This document shows, one piece after another, positions 1 through 10,842 of a stretch of DNA of 64,000 nt. The notes beneath the pieces were generated by a model, which did no database searches, had not been told where the DNA came from, and was given only the letters and a program-made list of their open reading frames with translations. The DNA comes from Cordylochernes scorpioides (lineage: Eukaryota; Arthropoda; Arachnida; Pseudoscorpiones; Chernetidae), in assembly GCA_030710605.1 (NCBI GenBank), contig CP092877.1:43694406-43758405 (forward strand). Reading direction: 5' to 3'. A program made the position numbers and the translations under genes. Each line of letters begins with the position of its first letter. Within the stretch, counting starts at the first letter, position 1.

Positions 1-267
1 GTCAGCAAAACTTTCACATTCGACCAAACTTGCCGCGCTTTTTTCGGTCTTGGTTCGTGCGGCAGCTTCCATTGAGATGATTGAGCTTTGGTTTCCACGT
101 CATAACCATAAACCCACGCTTCGTCACCAGTTATGACCCTCTGGAGCAAATTTGGGTCGTCGCGGACAGAGTCCAACATCTCATTAGCAATGTTCATGCG
201 ATGCTGTTTTTGGTCGCAATTGAGCAATTTTGGTACGAATTTCGCGGCGACCCGTCTCATGCCCAAA
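1..267 (-). pseudogene. mariner transposase, catalytic domain start
   Basis: Continuation of the transposase from the 1731-2047 segment in the same frame. It carries the first catalytic Asp in GDEAWVYGYDVETKAQSSQW and the following PRPKKARQVWSNVKVLL block. The second and third catalytic Asp residues are beyond the window start. Codons are uninterrupted across the 89 residues visible. Confidence 0.92.
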
Positions 268-1730
268 TCTATATATATATAAAAATGAATGTATGTGTGT
301 GTGTCTGTCCTTTATGCCTGACCAAACCACTCATTGGAACGCCATGAAACTTTGGGAAGTTATTTAGTATAGTACTGGGAAGGTTTCTGAAAAATAATTT
401 CTTGAATATCTTGAATATCCTTAGAGTTATTTACAGATTTGTTGATTTAACTCGCAAGCAGCGCCACCTTGCGCCGGAGATAGGCTTAGGCAGGAAGTCT
501 GCTCCACGCCTGATTGCCTTGGGTCTTTCAGGGCTAATATATTAAGTAAAACTAATTCAAATATTAGTGCTTTATAATATCTATCTCCTTGAGGTTACCG
601 ATTTAAAAGTTTATTTTCTAATTTTAGATTGAATAAGAAACATATTTTATTTTAAGTATTGTACTTTATTTAAAAATGTTTAAATAATTGTGCAAGACGA
701 TATATACGATATATAAAAATCAAAAGAAATAATGAGTATCGTTTGAATATAAAATTCGAATAAATATAAATGCGATACTAAAAATTAAATAACTTATATA
801 GAAGCTTTTGCATAGTTTCGTCCTGTAAGCATACCAACTTGATAAAAGTTTCCTGTTTTCCCTCTGAATATGCTTGATAAGAACCTCTATTCATTTTTGA
901 ATTAGTAGAAATCAGACGATAACCATAGGTCATAGCCATTCAAAATTTGGTTTAGGCCGTCAATCCTTTGCGAACAAATGGAAATCTCCACGTTGGCGCT
1001 GTCTCCGCAGATTTTTTAAATGATGTTCCGTGTAGTTTTTTTTATTATTATTATTTTGAGAGCCACCCCTCGCTTGAAGCAAATCCTTTAATCCCAAGAG
1101 ACTGCGCGAAAGACTTGAACATGACCGCCGATGGAACGTTTTGTCCTCTACACTGACAAAACCACTTAACCAAGCTCTGATCTCCGCCCGTAGAGCGTGG
1201 GAATTTTGATCTCTTACTTTATTTAGTTTGTTTGCGGGCTGGTCTGGCTTGAGAAAGTCGCCGGCACATTTTTCCTCATATCTTAATTTTCAGATAGCAT
1301 CTCACATATTAATGAAATTCCATCTATTGTCACTGTCGGGTGAAAATCAAGGGTAAAAGACAAGAATAATGATACAATTCCAAGGCAAAGATACTATTCT
1401 TTTAACTTCCAATTACCGAGGGAACCAATTAATATTGATTTTATTCAACTTATCGAGTATTTTTCAAGGGACTGGGAAAAAATGTTCACTAGATAAAACG
1501 ATGATTTTGTAATGTAGAAAATTAGGAAAGACAAAATTCAGGATGACACGGCACACAGGGACCAGGAAAAATTGTTCACTTTATCGAGAGATTCAAATTT
1601 ACGAGTTTCAAATTATCAAAATATATCTATTATTTTTTTTTATAAGTTTATAGAGAATTGTTTTAACAAATGTTCGTTAGACAAACCTTTACTCGGGTAA
1701 AACCCGGGCGAAGCCGGGTACATCCGCTAG
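268..1730 (+). mobile_element. non-autonomous Helitron, 1463 bp
   Basis: Begins TCTATATATATATAAAAATG immediately after a host A and ends ...CCGCTAG immediately before a host T. A GC-rich palindrome (CCCGGGCGAAGCCGGG, 1703-1718) sits 8 nt before the CTAG end. TC start, CTRR end, subterminal hairpin, A/T target and no target-site duplication are the defining Helitron (rolling-circle) signs. No Rep/helicase ORF is present, so it must have been moved in trans. Its ends and subterminal segments match the larger Helitron at 38309-43443. Confidence 0.93.
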
Positions 1731-2047
1731 TCATTGATAAAAATCAAATGGCACGAGCCAATCGATATGTTTAGGTCCTCAGCAACTTCTCTAACGGTGA
1801 TTCGATGATTGGCCAATATCATTTTCTCCACTTCATTAATTTTTTCCTCTGTTATTGAAGTGCTCGGGCGTCCGGCACGCTCTTCGTTGTTCACATCTTC
1901 TCGGCCTTCTGAGAACATTTTGTACCACCGATAAACGTTGCTTCGGTCCAAGGTAGCTTCTCTGTATGCCACAGTCAACATTCGGAATGCATCCGCGCAC
2001 TTAATTTCATTTTTCACACAAAATTTGATACAGGTTCTTTGATCCAT
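1731..2047 (-). pseudogene. mariner transposase, N-terminal DNA-binding half
   Basis: Starts at the ATG at 2047 (MDQRTCIKFCVKNEIK...) and contains the paired helix-turn-helix region of mariner transposases, including NVYRWYKMFSEGREDV, the GRPSTS linker and ITVREVAEDLNISIGS. An upstream in-frame ATG exists at 2092, but the family normally starts at the M before DQR. The reading frame ends artificially where a Helitron enters at 1730/1731; the sequence on the other side (267 to 1) continues in the same frame. The product would bind the element's inverted repeats in the nucleus. It is broken by insertion only. Confidence 0.92.
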
Positions 2048-2253
2048 TTTTTTTAATAGGTAAAAATCGAAGACGATCCAAAACACCTGCAAGCAAAGCA
2101 GCTGTCAACAATTAAGTGAACATTCAAAATGGCCGAGCTTGTCGGCATAAGTGAGAGACATGAGTACCAACATAAAGCCACAAAAAGATCGAAATTCGAA
2201 TATACGTAACCCGCGAAAATTCAAAGTTCGCGATACTTTTTGAACACACCTCG

Positions 2254-2450
2254 TAGGTAGCCACTAAACAAAACATATACATTATAGGTAGCCACTAAAC
2301 AAAACATATACATTATAGGTAGCCACTAAACAAAACATATACATTATAGGTAGCCACTAAACAAAACATATACACTATAGGTAGCCACTAAACAAAACAT
2401 ATACACTATAGGTAGCCACTAAACAAAACATATACACTATAGGTAGCCAC
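2254..2450. repeat. 31-bp tandem repeat, about 6 copies
   Basis: Unit TAGGTAGCCACTAAACAAAA followed by CATATACATTA, repeated about six times with only a T/C change between early and late units. It begins at the TA that flanks the mariner terminus. Confidence 0.95.
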
Positions 2451-2459
2451 CATACACTC

Positions 2460-3860
2460 AACACTACATAAACAACAAGTTTAGAATTCAAACAGGGTTT
2501 ACTGGACTCCTTACACAGTCTTTCAGATTAGAAACAAAACAACAAAAGACCAAATCAATAAATTGTGTGAAAGGCTAAGTTAGCAGTGTTGTTACCATCT
2601 TCAGATCAAAGTACTGAAGAAGTACTAGATGTCAGACACAATTCATTTAGTCTTGTTATCTTATGTTTCTAATTTGTAATCCAAATTGTACCCAGTATCA
2701 TCCTTAAGAGTTAGTTGTGGCATAGAATACAAAGAAAGATTCTGGGAAGTTGGGGAAGTGTTTACTGAGAGAACACAAGAAAGAGAAGATTTAAGAATTA
2801 TGACCTTGTAGCTAGAACATTGTCATCAGGGAGGTCAGCAGAAGACTGGCCAGGAGATTGTAACAATATTGAGTTGTGTTGGCAAGATATACAGTAAAAC
2901 CCGTCTTGGGAGTCACTTGTCTTAGCAGTTTCCCTGTGTTAGAGAGTCAATTTTTAGCAGGAACCATTTTATTTCAATGAATTTAATTATTTTGGCCATT
3001 TGACCACGTCAAACTCATTCACCTCAACATTTTCAAAGCCCCGAAAGGCTAAATGTACTGTATATCCTATATTAAGAGCACATCATTGAATTTGCTTAGA
3101 AAAGAATACTTTTTGGTTTATTGTATTCAATCTGTCATGTAAGAAAAATAGTTGGTGAACAAGTGGTACCGTCAATTTCCGAAAGACATAAACTGAGATA
3201 TAATCCCGCATTGGACACTTTTTTTTTCTATTATTGATGAACCCGTACATATTATTCATTTTGTTGAAAAATATTTTTCCTATATGTAAAAATATACTTT
3301 GCTTTCTTCTATATATGTAAATAGATATTTTGTATATTTTCTTTTGTTTGTATTTTGTTTTTAAAGAAAGAGATGCTGCCTGTGCCGGCAGAAGAGCTTG
3401 TGGCTAGAGGAGAGCGCGCTACTAGCTGTTACAATAAACATGTCTCTTTTACAAGGCTTTTAAAACTTGTCCAAAGTTATTTCTGCAGTCTTCAACTTCT
3501 TGAAACATTACAGGGCAAGTTTTCTCATGGTACAGCCATATTGGGATTTACCTAAGCTAGGTTTCTCTTTTTGAGCAGTACCTAATAAAGTTATTTTGGA
3601 ATCTGTCTTGTGAGTGAATTTTTCCTTGGAACCAAATGGAAACTCCCACAACAAGGTTTTACTGCATGTCTTGCACAATAAAACCTCCCATAAGTGACCA
3701 TAGCATCCACTATTGTATAAAATCAGAAAGAAATTTACATTTGATATCTTCAGGAGAGAGACCAGGGATATTTCTAGGTCTCTTGTGGGAGGTTGGTTGT
3801 ACAGTAGAGTTGTTGTTACTTGATGAGAAAAGAAAGGAATAGAATAAAAAAGATGCTTAC
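2460..3860. other. downstream part of NIPSNAP intron, repeat scraps only
   Basis: Contains a Penelope-like terminal-repeat scrap around 2513-2640 (GTTACCATCTTCAGA core), a pogo-like terminus at about 2894 (CAGTAAAACCCGTCTTGGGAG) and a SINE head at about 3150-3230 (ATAATCCCGCATTGGACAC). A possible splice acceptor at 3369 followed by a short open stretch and AATAAA is not strong enough to call a gene. Confidence 0.5.
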
Positions 3861-3906
3861 TAGCCCTTGATGTAATCATCCGCACTGTCGGGCTTGACAT
3901 CATGCA
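3861..3906 (-). CDS. NIPSNAP-family protein, second recognised exon
   Basis: A 46-nt exon on the minus strand encoding (L)HDVKPDSADDYIKGY. The acceptor is ...TTGTTCCAG and the donor GTAAGC. The 2-nt start completes the codon left by the exon at 13782-13939 (phase 1), and the exon ends with 2 nt of a Tyr codon (phase 2). The residues match the start of the NIPSNAP ferredoxin-like (ALBD) domain, where HNVKP-x(4)-DEYL-type sequence follows YELQ. NIPSNAP proteins are mitochondrial and are implicated in mitophagy signalling. Later exons would lie beyond the left edge; none was found at 1-3860. The identification rests on motif recall and splice phase, not on a search. Confidence 0.8.
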
Positions 3907-4312
3907 CTGGAACAATGCCATCATAGATAGATAGATACACTTTGTAGGCTGGTAAGGAGTGATGGAACATGAGAACCTGTTTATTCTGATGTTTGGGAGA
4001 CCCACTCTTGTCTTTTCCAAAGGAAATAACAGAATAGTGCGGATAAAAGTAAGCATTTTATAACTGTGTGAATATACAGCACTGTATTTCCTTGAAAAAA
4101 GAAAAAAAAAAGTGGGGAGACAGTAGATTACAGAAATATCAGAATAAAAAGTCAACAATTGACTTTTCCCAATGTTCCATCCTCCCAAAGCCATATATAG
4201 AAGTCAGGATAGCTAGCTAACAAACTAACTAGTATTATACTATATAACAATCAAGTTTAATAAACTAAGATACTTTTTTACTGGCAATATGGCAATTAAT
4301 GGCATTTAAACC

Positions 4313-4652
4313 AATGCCTGCAGGAATGGAAATCTAATGTTGCACATGACTGGTACAGAGCAGGAGGGACAAGCACTGGTTCTGTCCTAACAAGAGAACA
4401 GCAGTCTTTGATTTCCAGACTTGAGTCTGGTCATCTATGGACAATGACTTTCTAGAATGGTTGCAAGGTTTTCCCACTATGTACTAAGTGCAATTCTCAA
4501 CCTGCAACCCCAAGACATACTATTGACTGTATTGACTCATCCATTGATTAGCTCTACTCTTCCCTGGCAGACACCATCAAAAGTCTCAAGCTTTACAAGC
4601 TTGATACCTTAGTGTGATTGAGTGGAGATAAGAAAGAAGAAGAAGAAGATGG
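4313..4652 (+). mobile_element. LINE 3' end fragment (GAA-tailed family)
   Basis: Encodes, with stops, the cysteine-rich C-terminus of a LINE polyprotein (PLCTKCNSQ...IDCID) and ends in KSLKLYKLDTLV, a stop, GATTGAGTGGAGATAAG, then a (GAA)n tail. Several copies in the window share this end, always with the GAA tail. It is 5' truncated, as usual for target-primed reverse transcription. Confidence 0.8.
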
Positions 4653-4692
4653 GATTTAACATGTATCAATTGATTTAAATCTCCTGGATATA

Positions 4693-4915
4693 AATAATTA
4701 AACAGGTTTCTGGAGATGTGTTTCTTTTGGTTTTATTAAAGCAGTGTCAAGCTTTCAGGCATCTCTGCCAAACAATTTGGCATCAGGGGGTGTTTTATTC
4801 GTTTATTTATGTTCTCCTGTAGAGAGTAGAGCAGAGATGCCTGAAAGCTTGAGACTGCTTTAATAAAATGAAAAGAAACTCATCTCCAGAAACCTTTTTA
4901 ATTATTTAATGTAAC
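4693..4915. repeat. foldback MITE with ~70-bp arms
   Basis: Long imperfect inverted repeat. AATAATTAAACAGGTTTCTG at the left pairs with the complement near 4893-4915, and GCTTTCAGGCATCTCTGC pairs with GCAGAGATGCCTGAAAGC. No coding content. Confidence 0.8.
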
Positions 4916-4964
4916 ATGTATATTTTGGGATTAAAATGAAAGAAAAAATCCAATATTTTACATT

Positions 4965-5325
4965 TATTCCAGTATCAAAATATGGAACTATTATAGACGC
5001 ATATGATTCATTTTAAAAATAAATAATTTCTACTGCCCTTACTGCAATGGAAAAATTAAAGGGAGGGCCTGGCTCATCAGTGCTGAACCCTCCCAGCGGT
5101 TTCGCCAGTTTAATCTACTATACCGCTGTTATATTGCATTTTTCAATCTTCCTTTTATAGTGATACTGATGCTAGACTCTTGGAATGGATATTTTAGATG
5201 AACTATGGACATAAGCTTTGAGGGCAGCAGAATTACATCCATTTATAAATATATAAAAAGAATCATATGCGTCTATAATAGTTCCGAATTTTGATAATTG
5301 ATGGCGCGCTACTGCATCATAATTT
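4965..5325. mobile_element. non-autonomous TIR element (family T)
   Basis: ACTATTATAGACGCATATGA near the left is inverted as TCATATGCGTCTATAATAGT near the right. Internally it carries GGGAGGGCCTGGCTCATCAG and its closing complement CCCTCCC, a short GC-rich hairpin. A second copy, split by mariner, is at 57028-58650, and a weaker one lies at 12330-12460. Confidence 0.7.
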
Positions 5326-5439
5326 ATTCCAGTGTTACAATTCAAGTATTTTTATAACCATGTCAGAGATACTATAGGAGTATTTTAAATACATATTTAA
5401 TAAATAGAAGTATTCAATATTTTTTTACTTATCCCAAAT

Positions 5440-5700
5440 ACACATGGTAGAGACTATGGTTATCATGAAGGGCAGCTTGTGACTACACAGGTGTACTATA
5501 GGCATGTGTTGTACCAGTCCTTGGAATCAGGGTGGGGAGGGTTTTTTTTTTTGCTTATCCCTAGCACACATGGTACAGGCCATAATAATCATGGTGGGTA
5601 AAGGTAGGTGCCTACTTTTACTGTAAGTGTACCACATGTCTACACATGTCAAAAGCAGCTCAACTTTGCACTTAGTTACTTAGTGGTTTATGAGTTCTGT
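5440..5700 (-). repeat. two SINE-B tail fragments
   Basis: Two adjacent minus-strand stretches match the 3' part of the tRNA-derived SINE at 15681-15996: ACATGGTACAGGCCAT, the TTTTACTGTAAGTG block and TCTACACATGTC. Their tRNA-like heads are missing. Confidence 0.65.
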
Positions 5701-5854
5701 GACTCCAACTAAGTAATTTATAGGTGACATTTTGATATGTTACCAAATATTACTTATCTGTATTTAGTTTTGTTATCTAGTGATTCCTATCTATAATCCA
5801 AATTGCCACAAGTAAAACACTTTACATAGAATTCCAGACCTTCATTTGGTTACT

Positions 5855-5958
5855 ACACATTATAGACTGTATTGGTTCATCCATTGATGATCTCTACTCA
5901 TCCCCAGCAGACACCATCAAAAGTCTCAAGCTCTACAAGCTTGATACTCTTCTTCTTT
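5855..5958 (+). mobile_element. GAA-tailed LINE 3' end
   Basis: Plus-strand copy of the LINE terminus (GACACCATCAAAAGTCTCAAGCT... then AAGCTTGATA). It meets an opposite-strand copy tail to tail, so 5870-6050 forms a large inverted repeat. Confidence 0.75.
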
Positions 5959-6215
5959 CTTATCTCCACTCAATCATATCAGGGTGTCAAGCTTGTAAAG
6001 CTTGAGACTTTTGATGGTGTCTACCGGGGAAGAGTGGAGCTCATCAATGGATGAGTCAATACAGTCAATAATGTATTTTGGGGTTGCAAGTTGAGAATTG
6101 CACTTAGTACATAGTGGGAAAACCTTGCAACCATTCTGGAAAGTCATTGTCCTTAGATGACCAGACTTAAGTCTGGAAATCAAAGACTGTTTTCTCTTGG
6201 GAGGACAGAACCGAT
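5944..6215 (-). mobile_element. GAA-tailed LINE 3' end, opposite strand
   Basis: The minus strand encodes ISRLKSGHLRTMTFQNGCKV and then FPLCTKCNSQLATPK, IIDCID and LKLYKLDTL: the zinc-knuckle-like C-terminus of an RNase H-type LINE protein. Its tail is the TTCTTCTTTCTTATCTCC block at 5947-5968. A further plus-strand tail follows at 6216-6252. Confidence 0.78.
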
Positions 6216-6389
6216 ACTCTAATATGATTGAGTGGAGATAAGAAAGAAGAAGATTGGGTTACTTTCATTCCTTGGGTGGAATTGTGAAAGACTAAGTGAA
6301 GAGAAAATAACTGATATAATTGGGACAATATCATTTTATTTTTCAATGGAGTCCTCTCAAATGATGACAGTATTGCTGATGGAAACACG

Positions 6390-6660
6390 TGGTATAAAAG
6401 GTGAGAGAGGTGGTGTAAGGTACAAGCTGGTCCCTTGGCAACAGATGCTACATATCTCAACCATCTTAGCAACCTCTTATCACCATACAGAATGGATAAG
6501 AGCTTGCCAACAATTTTGAGTTCCTTGAGTGTGTGAGGTAGTGTAAGGTACAAGCTAGGCTGGTCCCCAGCTAACAGATGCCACCTATCTCAACCATCTT
6601 AGCACAACTCTTATCACCACACAGAGAGGATAAGAGCTTGCCAACAATACTGCATTCCTT
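6390..6660. repeat. imperfect tandem duplication, ~143 bp unit
   Basis: GTGTAAGGTACAAGCT...CTCAACCATCTTAGCA...GATAAGAGCTTGCCAACAAT occurs twice, at about 6415-6515 and 6540-6645. Function unknown. Confidence 0.75.
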
Positions 6661-6814
6661 GTCCCTGAACTTTCTTACCTTCTGGACTTTCTTAACTTCT
6701 TTCTATCTCTCTATATATATAAAGACGCGCCAAGAATGTGTTAGAAGTCTTATTTACATATAGCCAAATATTAAAAATGACATTCACTGCTATAATCAGT
6801 TCCAATTATAAATA

Positions 6815-6974
6815 CAGTAGAACCTCCCTTTAGCAGACACCTCTCTACAAAAGACAGTTTTCATTTGCAAAATTACCATTTTTACAATTTACCAACTCTT
6901 GGGTAAGAGGACACCCCTCTCTAAAGGACACTTTGGCTCTGAAACTAGGTGTCTTTTACAGGGAGGTTCTACTG
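6815..6974. mobile_element. MITE-1 (pogo-like)
   Basis: Flanked by TA on both sides. Begins CAGTAGAACCTCCCTTTAGC and ends AGGGAGGTTCTACTG. No ORF. It is the best-preserved of about 13 copies in the window. Termini starting CAGT with a TA target are typical of pogo/Tigger-derived elements. Confidence 0.88.
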
Positions 6975-7282
6975 TAGTACCAATTGATTAATTTTTTTTT
7001 TTAAATCATGTATATTCACATTGATTTTAAAGCAATAATTTACCTGCTAATTTAATAATTGAAACTAATTTTTGTATATTTTAATTATATTCTTCCCAGT
7101 CAATAGACATTGACTGTAATTCTGTAATATCTAGTGAGATTTTTACTACTCCATCTCTCTTTGGCAACAACTGAACAAACCTTTTAATAAATACAGTCAA
7201 ACAGCCTTTTCTATCTCTATCACTTTAACTTTAAATATCACTAATTTCTATAAACTATCACCCCCCAAACTTTATAAACCAA

Positions 7283-7698
7283 ATGTTTGCAAGAAGTTTT
7301 AATAATATATTCAAAAAGTATGAAAAAATAAAAATTGCATGGAAACCATGTAATCCTATCTCTCAATATAGCAACAACCATAAGAACACTCACATACCAA
7401 AAAGAGCAGGTTTAATTTATGAAGTGAAATGTGAAAAATGTGACCAATGTTATGTAGGACAAACATCCAGAACTTTAAAAGAAAGAATGAAAAACCATGA
7501 ATATGCTCTGAAATGGGATAAAATTGAAAATTCTGCACTTTTAGAACATAGAAAAATCACAGGGCATAATAATTTTAACCTAAAAGAAACAAAGATACTA
7601 GATTATGAGAAAAATTACTATAAGAGACAATTTAAAGAAGCTTTTTTTATTCAAAAGAAATGTGCTACAATTAACAGAATGGAAGAAAGAGGAAATAT
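7283..7698 (+). pseudogene. Penelope-like GIY-YIG endonuclease domain
   Basis: An open frame of about 139 residues containing LIYEVKCEKCDQCYVGQTSR and then TLKERMKNH. This is the GIY-YIG nuclease signature preceded by the Cys-pair insertion typical of Penelope-like elements. It goes on through LLEHRKITGHNNF to NRMEERGN, where a SINE enters. The domain would nick DNA during insertion of the element. The N-terminal RT is absent and the last residues lie beyond the SINE, so this is a fragment. Confidence 0.88.
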
Positions 7699-7874
7699 AA
7701 GTCGGTGGACGAGTGGGTAACCCACTCAAATCCCGACAGTCATGAACCGGGATTGAATCCCGCGTTTAAATTTTGTTTAATATGTGAATAACCTTCACAT
7801 ATTATTCATTGTTCAATTATCATGAACTAGGTTGCTCTTGCTGAGCGGTACCTATTTATGTGAATTTGAACCAT
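7699..7874 (+). mobile_element. SINE-A, tRNA-derived, with 14-bp target-site duplication
   Basis: Flanked by GAAAGAGGAAATAT at 7685-7698 and 7875-7888. The head resembles a tRNA: GGTGGACGAGTGGGTAACCC (box A-like), then CCGGGATTGAATCCCG (box B-like). The 3' part ends ...GCGGTACCTATTTATGTGAA. The uninterrupted target is visible at 54745-54770. Confidence 0.85.
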
Positions 7875-7918
7875 GAAAGAGGAAATATCAATGATATTTA
7901 CAGATATGCTTTTAATTA

Positions 7919-9201
7919 CAGTAAAACCCCGCTAATACGAACCCTGGATATAACGAACCTTCCCTTATAACGAACCCACGGCGATTCCCGATTCCATTCC
8001 ATTGAAAATACCATCGTTATAACGAACTTTGCGATTTTTAAAATAACGAACTACCCCTATAACGAACCTATTTTCGGTCCCAAAATGATAAAATCTATTT
8101 AAAATACTATGCTTATAACGAACTTAGAACTGTAATAAAAAAAAATTAAATCAACCAAATTTTGAGCATGTTTCAGCTCGCGGATCGCGATTTCAAAACA
8201 ATAAATTTAGCGGCATTGTTTGTTTTGAATTTTGCACTTTATTTTTGCTGTTATGTTGTATAAATTTTAACACATTATACTTTTTATTAAATAGAATATA
8301 TTTGCATCCATTAAATTTGAAATATAAAAATACAAATGGCTTCCAAAATGAAGAAAACAAAGGCATTTTAAAAACAAAAGCGTTATTTCTTTAAAAAAAA
8401 AAAAGGCCATTTTCAGAACTTTTAAAGTGAAACAACACAGGCAAAATGTTAAGAACATATTAAAATAAGAGAATATAACATTTCTATTATAAAAGATAAA
8501 ATATAAAGCTATTAAAATTGTTACAAAGAGGAATCAACCTCAACTTTTGCCGCGATCGCGATCGTACATTTTAGGGCTAAAAAAAAAAAAAATCCAAATA
8601 AATGGTCCCGTGATGAAACAAAAACTATTTTTATGCCATTAACTATGGTGATTTTAAAGTCAGCAATGTTTTGCATGACAGGTTAAAAAAAAAAAAAAAC
8701 AACGAAATCTAGACCTATAAGAATATGTGGGAAAATGAAATGGAAGAAAAACACTAACTTTATTTGAATGGCGCAATACTTGAAAAATGCTTTGAAGTAA
8801 CAAGGTGTTAGAGCCATTTTTCCAAGTAAACATTGTATTATATAATGTGATAATGATTTTTTAAAATAATTTTATATCTTTGAATATATATTTAATAAAA
8901 CTTGGCCTAGGATTTGTCTTGATTTTTAAATTAGACATAGAGGTACATGTATGTTAATGATAAGAAGAACCTATCATCTAATGATTTCTATTGTTATTCA
9001 GTATTAATATAAGGAAATAGGTCAATTAAGGGAATTAAAACAAAGTGACCACTATTAAGCGGCAGCCTCTTCCTGTGTGTATGGCTATCCTTCAATTATA
9101 CGGTCTAAAAATTTTGAAAAGTAAAAAAAAATAGCCAAACCGTGGCTATAGTGAACCAAAAGCTCTGTCCCATTGGGGTTGACTATAGAGGGGTTTTACT
9201 G
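7919..9201. mobile_element. pogo/Tigger-like non-autonomous element, 1283 bp (copy 1)
   Basis: TA-flanked. Begins CAGTAAAACCCCGCTAATAC and ends GGGGTTTTACTG. Subterminal repeats of the type TATAACGAAC. No credible transposase is seen. Copy 2 at 34624-35918 is nearly colinear throughout. The target TA is confirmed by the empty Penelope copy at 54.8 kb. Confidence 0.9.
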
Positions 9202-9525
9202 TATATCTAAAAATAAAAAATGCTTTTTTTTCCACTTCTAATTATATCAATAAAATATTTTAGGGTTCCTATAAAACTATCTTCTTATTTGCTATCTTGT
9301 TTACACCCTTGATAACAGTAACTATTTAAAACATGCTGTGATATTTTTTCTCATTCAGTACTTTTGTCTGAAGATGGTAACAACCATCGGCTATTACCAA
9401 AACGTCACACACTATATATTTATTTGGAATTTCTCAATTGCCCTTCTTCAATGTTTTCAAAATGCTGTCCTTTCATCCACTTCTATAAGACTTTGTAAAA
9501 TAAAAATTTGCATCTTATGAATATA

Positions 9526-10842
9526 CAAGGTGGGATCAATAAACAAGGTGAATTATAATTTATTTAAAAAATAAGAACAATATTAAAAATTAGGACTTGA
9601 TTTATTCAAAATAATCACCTTGGCTTTCTATACATCGTCTCCATCGTTCTGGCAACTTGCAAAAACCCTCTTTATAGGCACTCTTAGGAAGCGTGTGAAA
9701 AAAATCTTGCACCACTTTCTGGACATCTTCATCCGAGTCAAATCGCTTTCCCTTTAGCTCCTTCTTTAGTAGTCCAAAAAGGAAATAGTCAGAGGGGGCT
9801 AGGTCTGGACTATATGCAGGATGTGTGTGTGTTCTAAAACTTCAAAACCTAATTTAATGATTGTAGATACAGTTTTACATGATGTATGCGGCATTGCATT
9901 ATCATGAAGGAAGAGAACACCTTTACTAAGCTTCCCTCTTCTTTTGTTTCTTATACCGGGCTTTAGCTTATTTACAAGAATGTCACAATAAAGGTCACTG
10001 TTCATACGTTGCCTTGAGGATAAAAAATCAAGACAGATTGGTCCATCAACATCCCAAAAAATTGTTAACAAAACTTTACCGGCCGAACGTTGAGACCTGA
10101 TTTTTTTTGGTCTTGGAGAGTCGCCTCGTTTCCATTCCATAGTTGCACGTTTTGTCGAAGGATCATAATGATAACACCAACTCTCATCTCCAGTTACAAT
10201 TTGGTCAAGGAAATGATCACCTTCCTCTTCATACCGCTTTAACAGAGCCTTTGAAACCCGAATACGGTTGAGTTTTTGGCCCAAATTAAGGAAATGTGGA
10301 ATCCATCTGCAGCATATTTTTATAAATTGCAATTGTTCTTTAATAATGGTGTGCACAGTTCCATAGCTTATATTCAAATTGTCGGCTATGGTAAAAATGG
10401 ATATTTTTCTATCTTCCAAAATTAAGTTTTCAACCTCATTTATCGTGCTTGGCGTCGCTGTAACACTTGGTCGTCCAGGTCGCTCAATATCGGTACATGT
10501 AATTCGTCCATTTTTGAACTCGTTAACTCATTTATAAATGTTTTTTTGAGACAAACAAGACTCACCATAGATATTTTTCTTTTTTTGGCATATTTGAGAT
10601 GTTTGAATACCTTCTGCATTCAAGAAAAGAATAACTGCACGTTGTTCAAGCGTGGTGCAATCCTTCAAGGGAGCTTCCATTTTAGTTTATTTATATGTCT
10701 TGCGCCGCGCGTGGGAAAAAAGAACAGAACACCTTAAATAGTCTCTCGATGTTATATTTTAATATTCTGTGGTTTAAATTATTTTTGCTTTTTTAATTTT
10801 TAAGAAATAAGATAATTCACCTTATTTATTGATCCCCCCTTG
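9526..10842 (-). mobile_element. mariner (D,D34D), full-length, 1317 bp
   Basis: Terminal inverted repeats of about 32 bp. The left end starts CAAGGTGGGATCAATAAACA and the right end, on the minus strand, starts CAAGGGGGGATCAATAAATA. TA flanks both sides (9524-9525 and 10843-10844). It encodes a minus-strand transposase with inactivating mutations. Confidence 0.93.
9604..10680 (-). pseudogene. mariner transposase with stop and frameshift
   Basis: ATG at 10680 (MEAPLKDCTTLEQRAVILFL). A TGA at 10528-10530 falls where the family has Trp (IYK-stop-VNEF). The frame then stays open through GRPSVTATPS, GDESWCYHYD (first catalytic Asp) and LHDNAMPHTS (second Asp). A frameshift near 9815 precedes SPDLAPSDYFLFG (third Asp, 34 residues after the second). 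The tail FCKLPERWRRCIESQGDYFE ends at about 9604. It is a family-length transposase of about 350 residues, inactive as read. Confidence 0.92.

Larger units (their letters stand above)
1..2253 (-). mobile_element. mariner transposon, interrupted by a Helitron, left part off the window
   Basis: The 5' terminus lies at 2253: read on the minus strand it begins CGAGGTGTGTTCAAAAAG, next to a TA target dinucleotide at 2254-2255. The transposase reads 2047 to 1731 and resumes 267 to 1. The window edge cuts it off, so the other terminal inverted repeat is not visible. It is a member of the Tc1/mariner superfamily (cut-and-paste, TA target). The ORF shows no stop or frameshift apart from the Helitron insertion, which suggests a fairly young copy. 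Confidence 0.93.
7200..9435 (+). mobile_element. Penelope-like element, 5' truncated, with SINE and pogo-like insertions
   Basis: Carries the GIY-YIG endonuclease end of a Penelope-like retroelement (7283 on) and its 3' UTR (9202-9435), including CTGAAGATGGTAACAAC...AAAACGTCACACAC. A SINE (7699-7874) and a 1283-bp pogo-like element (7919-9201) interrupt it. The copy at 54650-55030 lacks both insertions and serves as the empty-site reference. The reverse transcriptase is missing. Confidence 0.85.

Noticed and set aside
2254-2450. CRISPR-like regular repeats
   Set aside because: Units are contiguous 31-bp copies without unique spacers, in eukaryotic DNA.
3369-3445. Terminal coding exon with good acceptor and AATAAA
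   Set aside because: Reading frame, family and upstream exons cannot be established. Flanking DNA contains SINE-like scraps.
8267-8458. Minus-strand ORFs inside the pogo-like elements (also 34918-35166)
   Set aside because: Low-complexity Phe/Leu/Lys-rich frames from AT-rich DNA, not conserved in length between the two copies and without transposase motifs.
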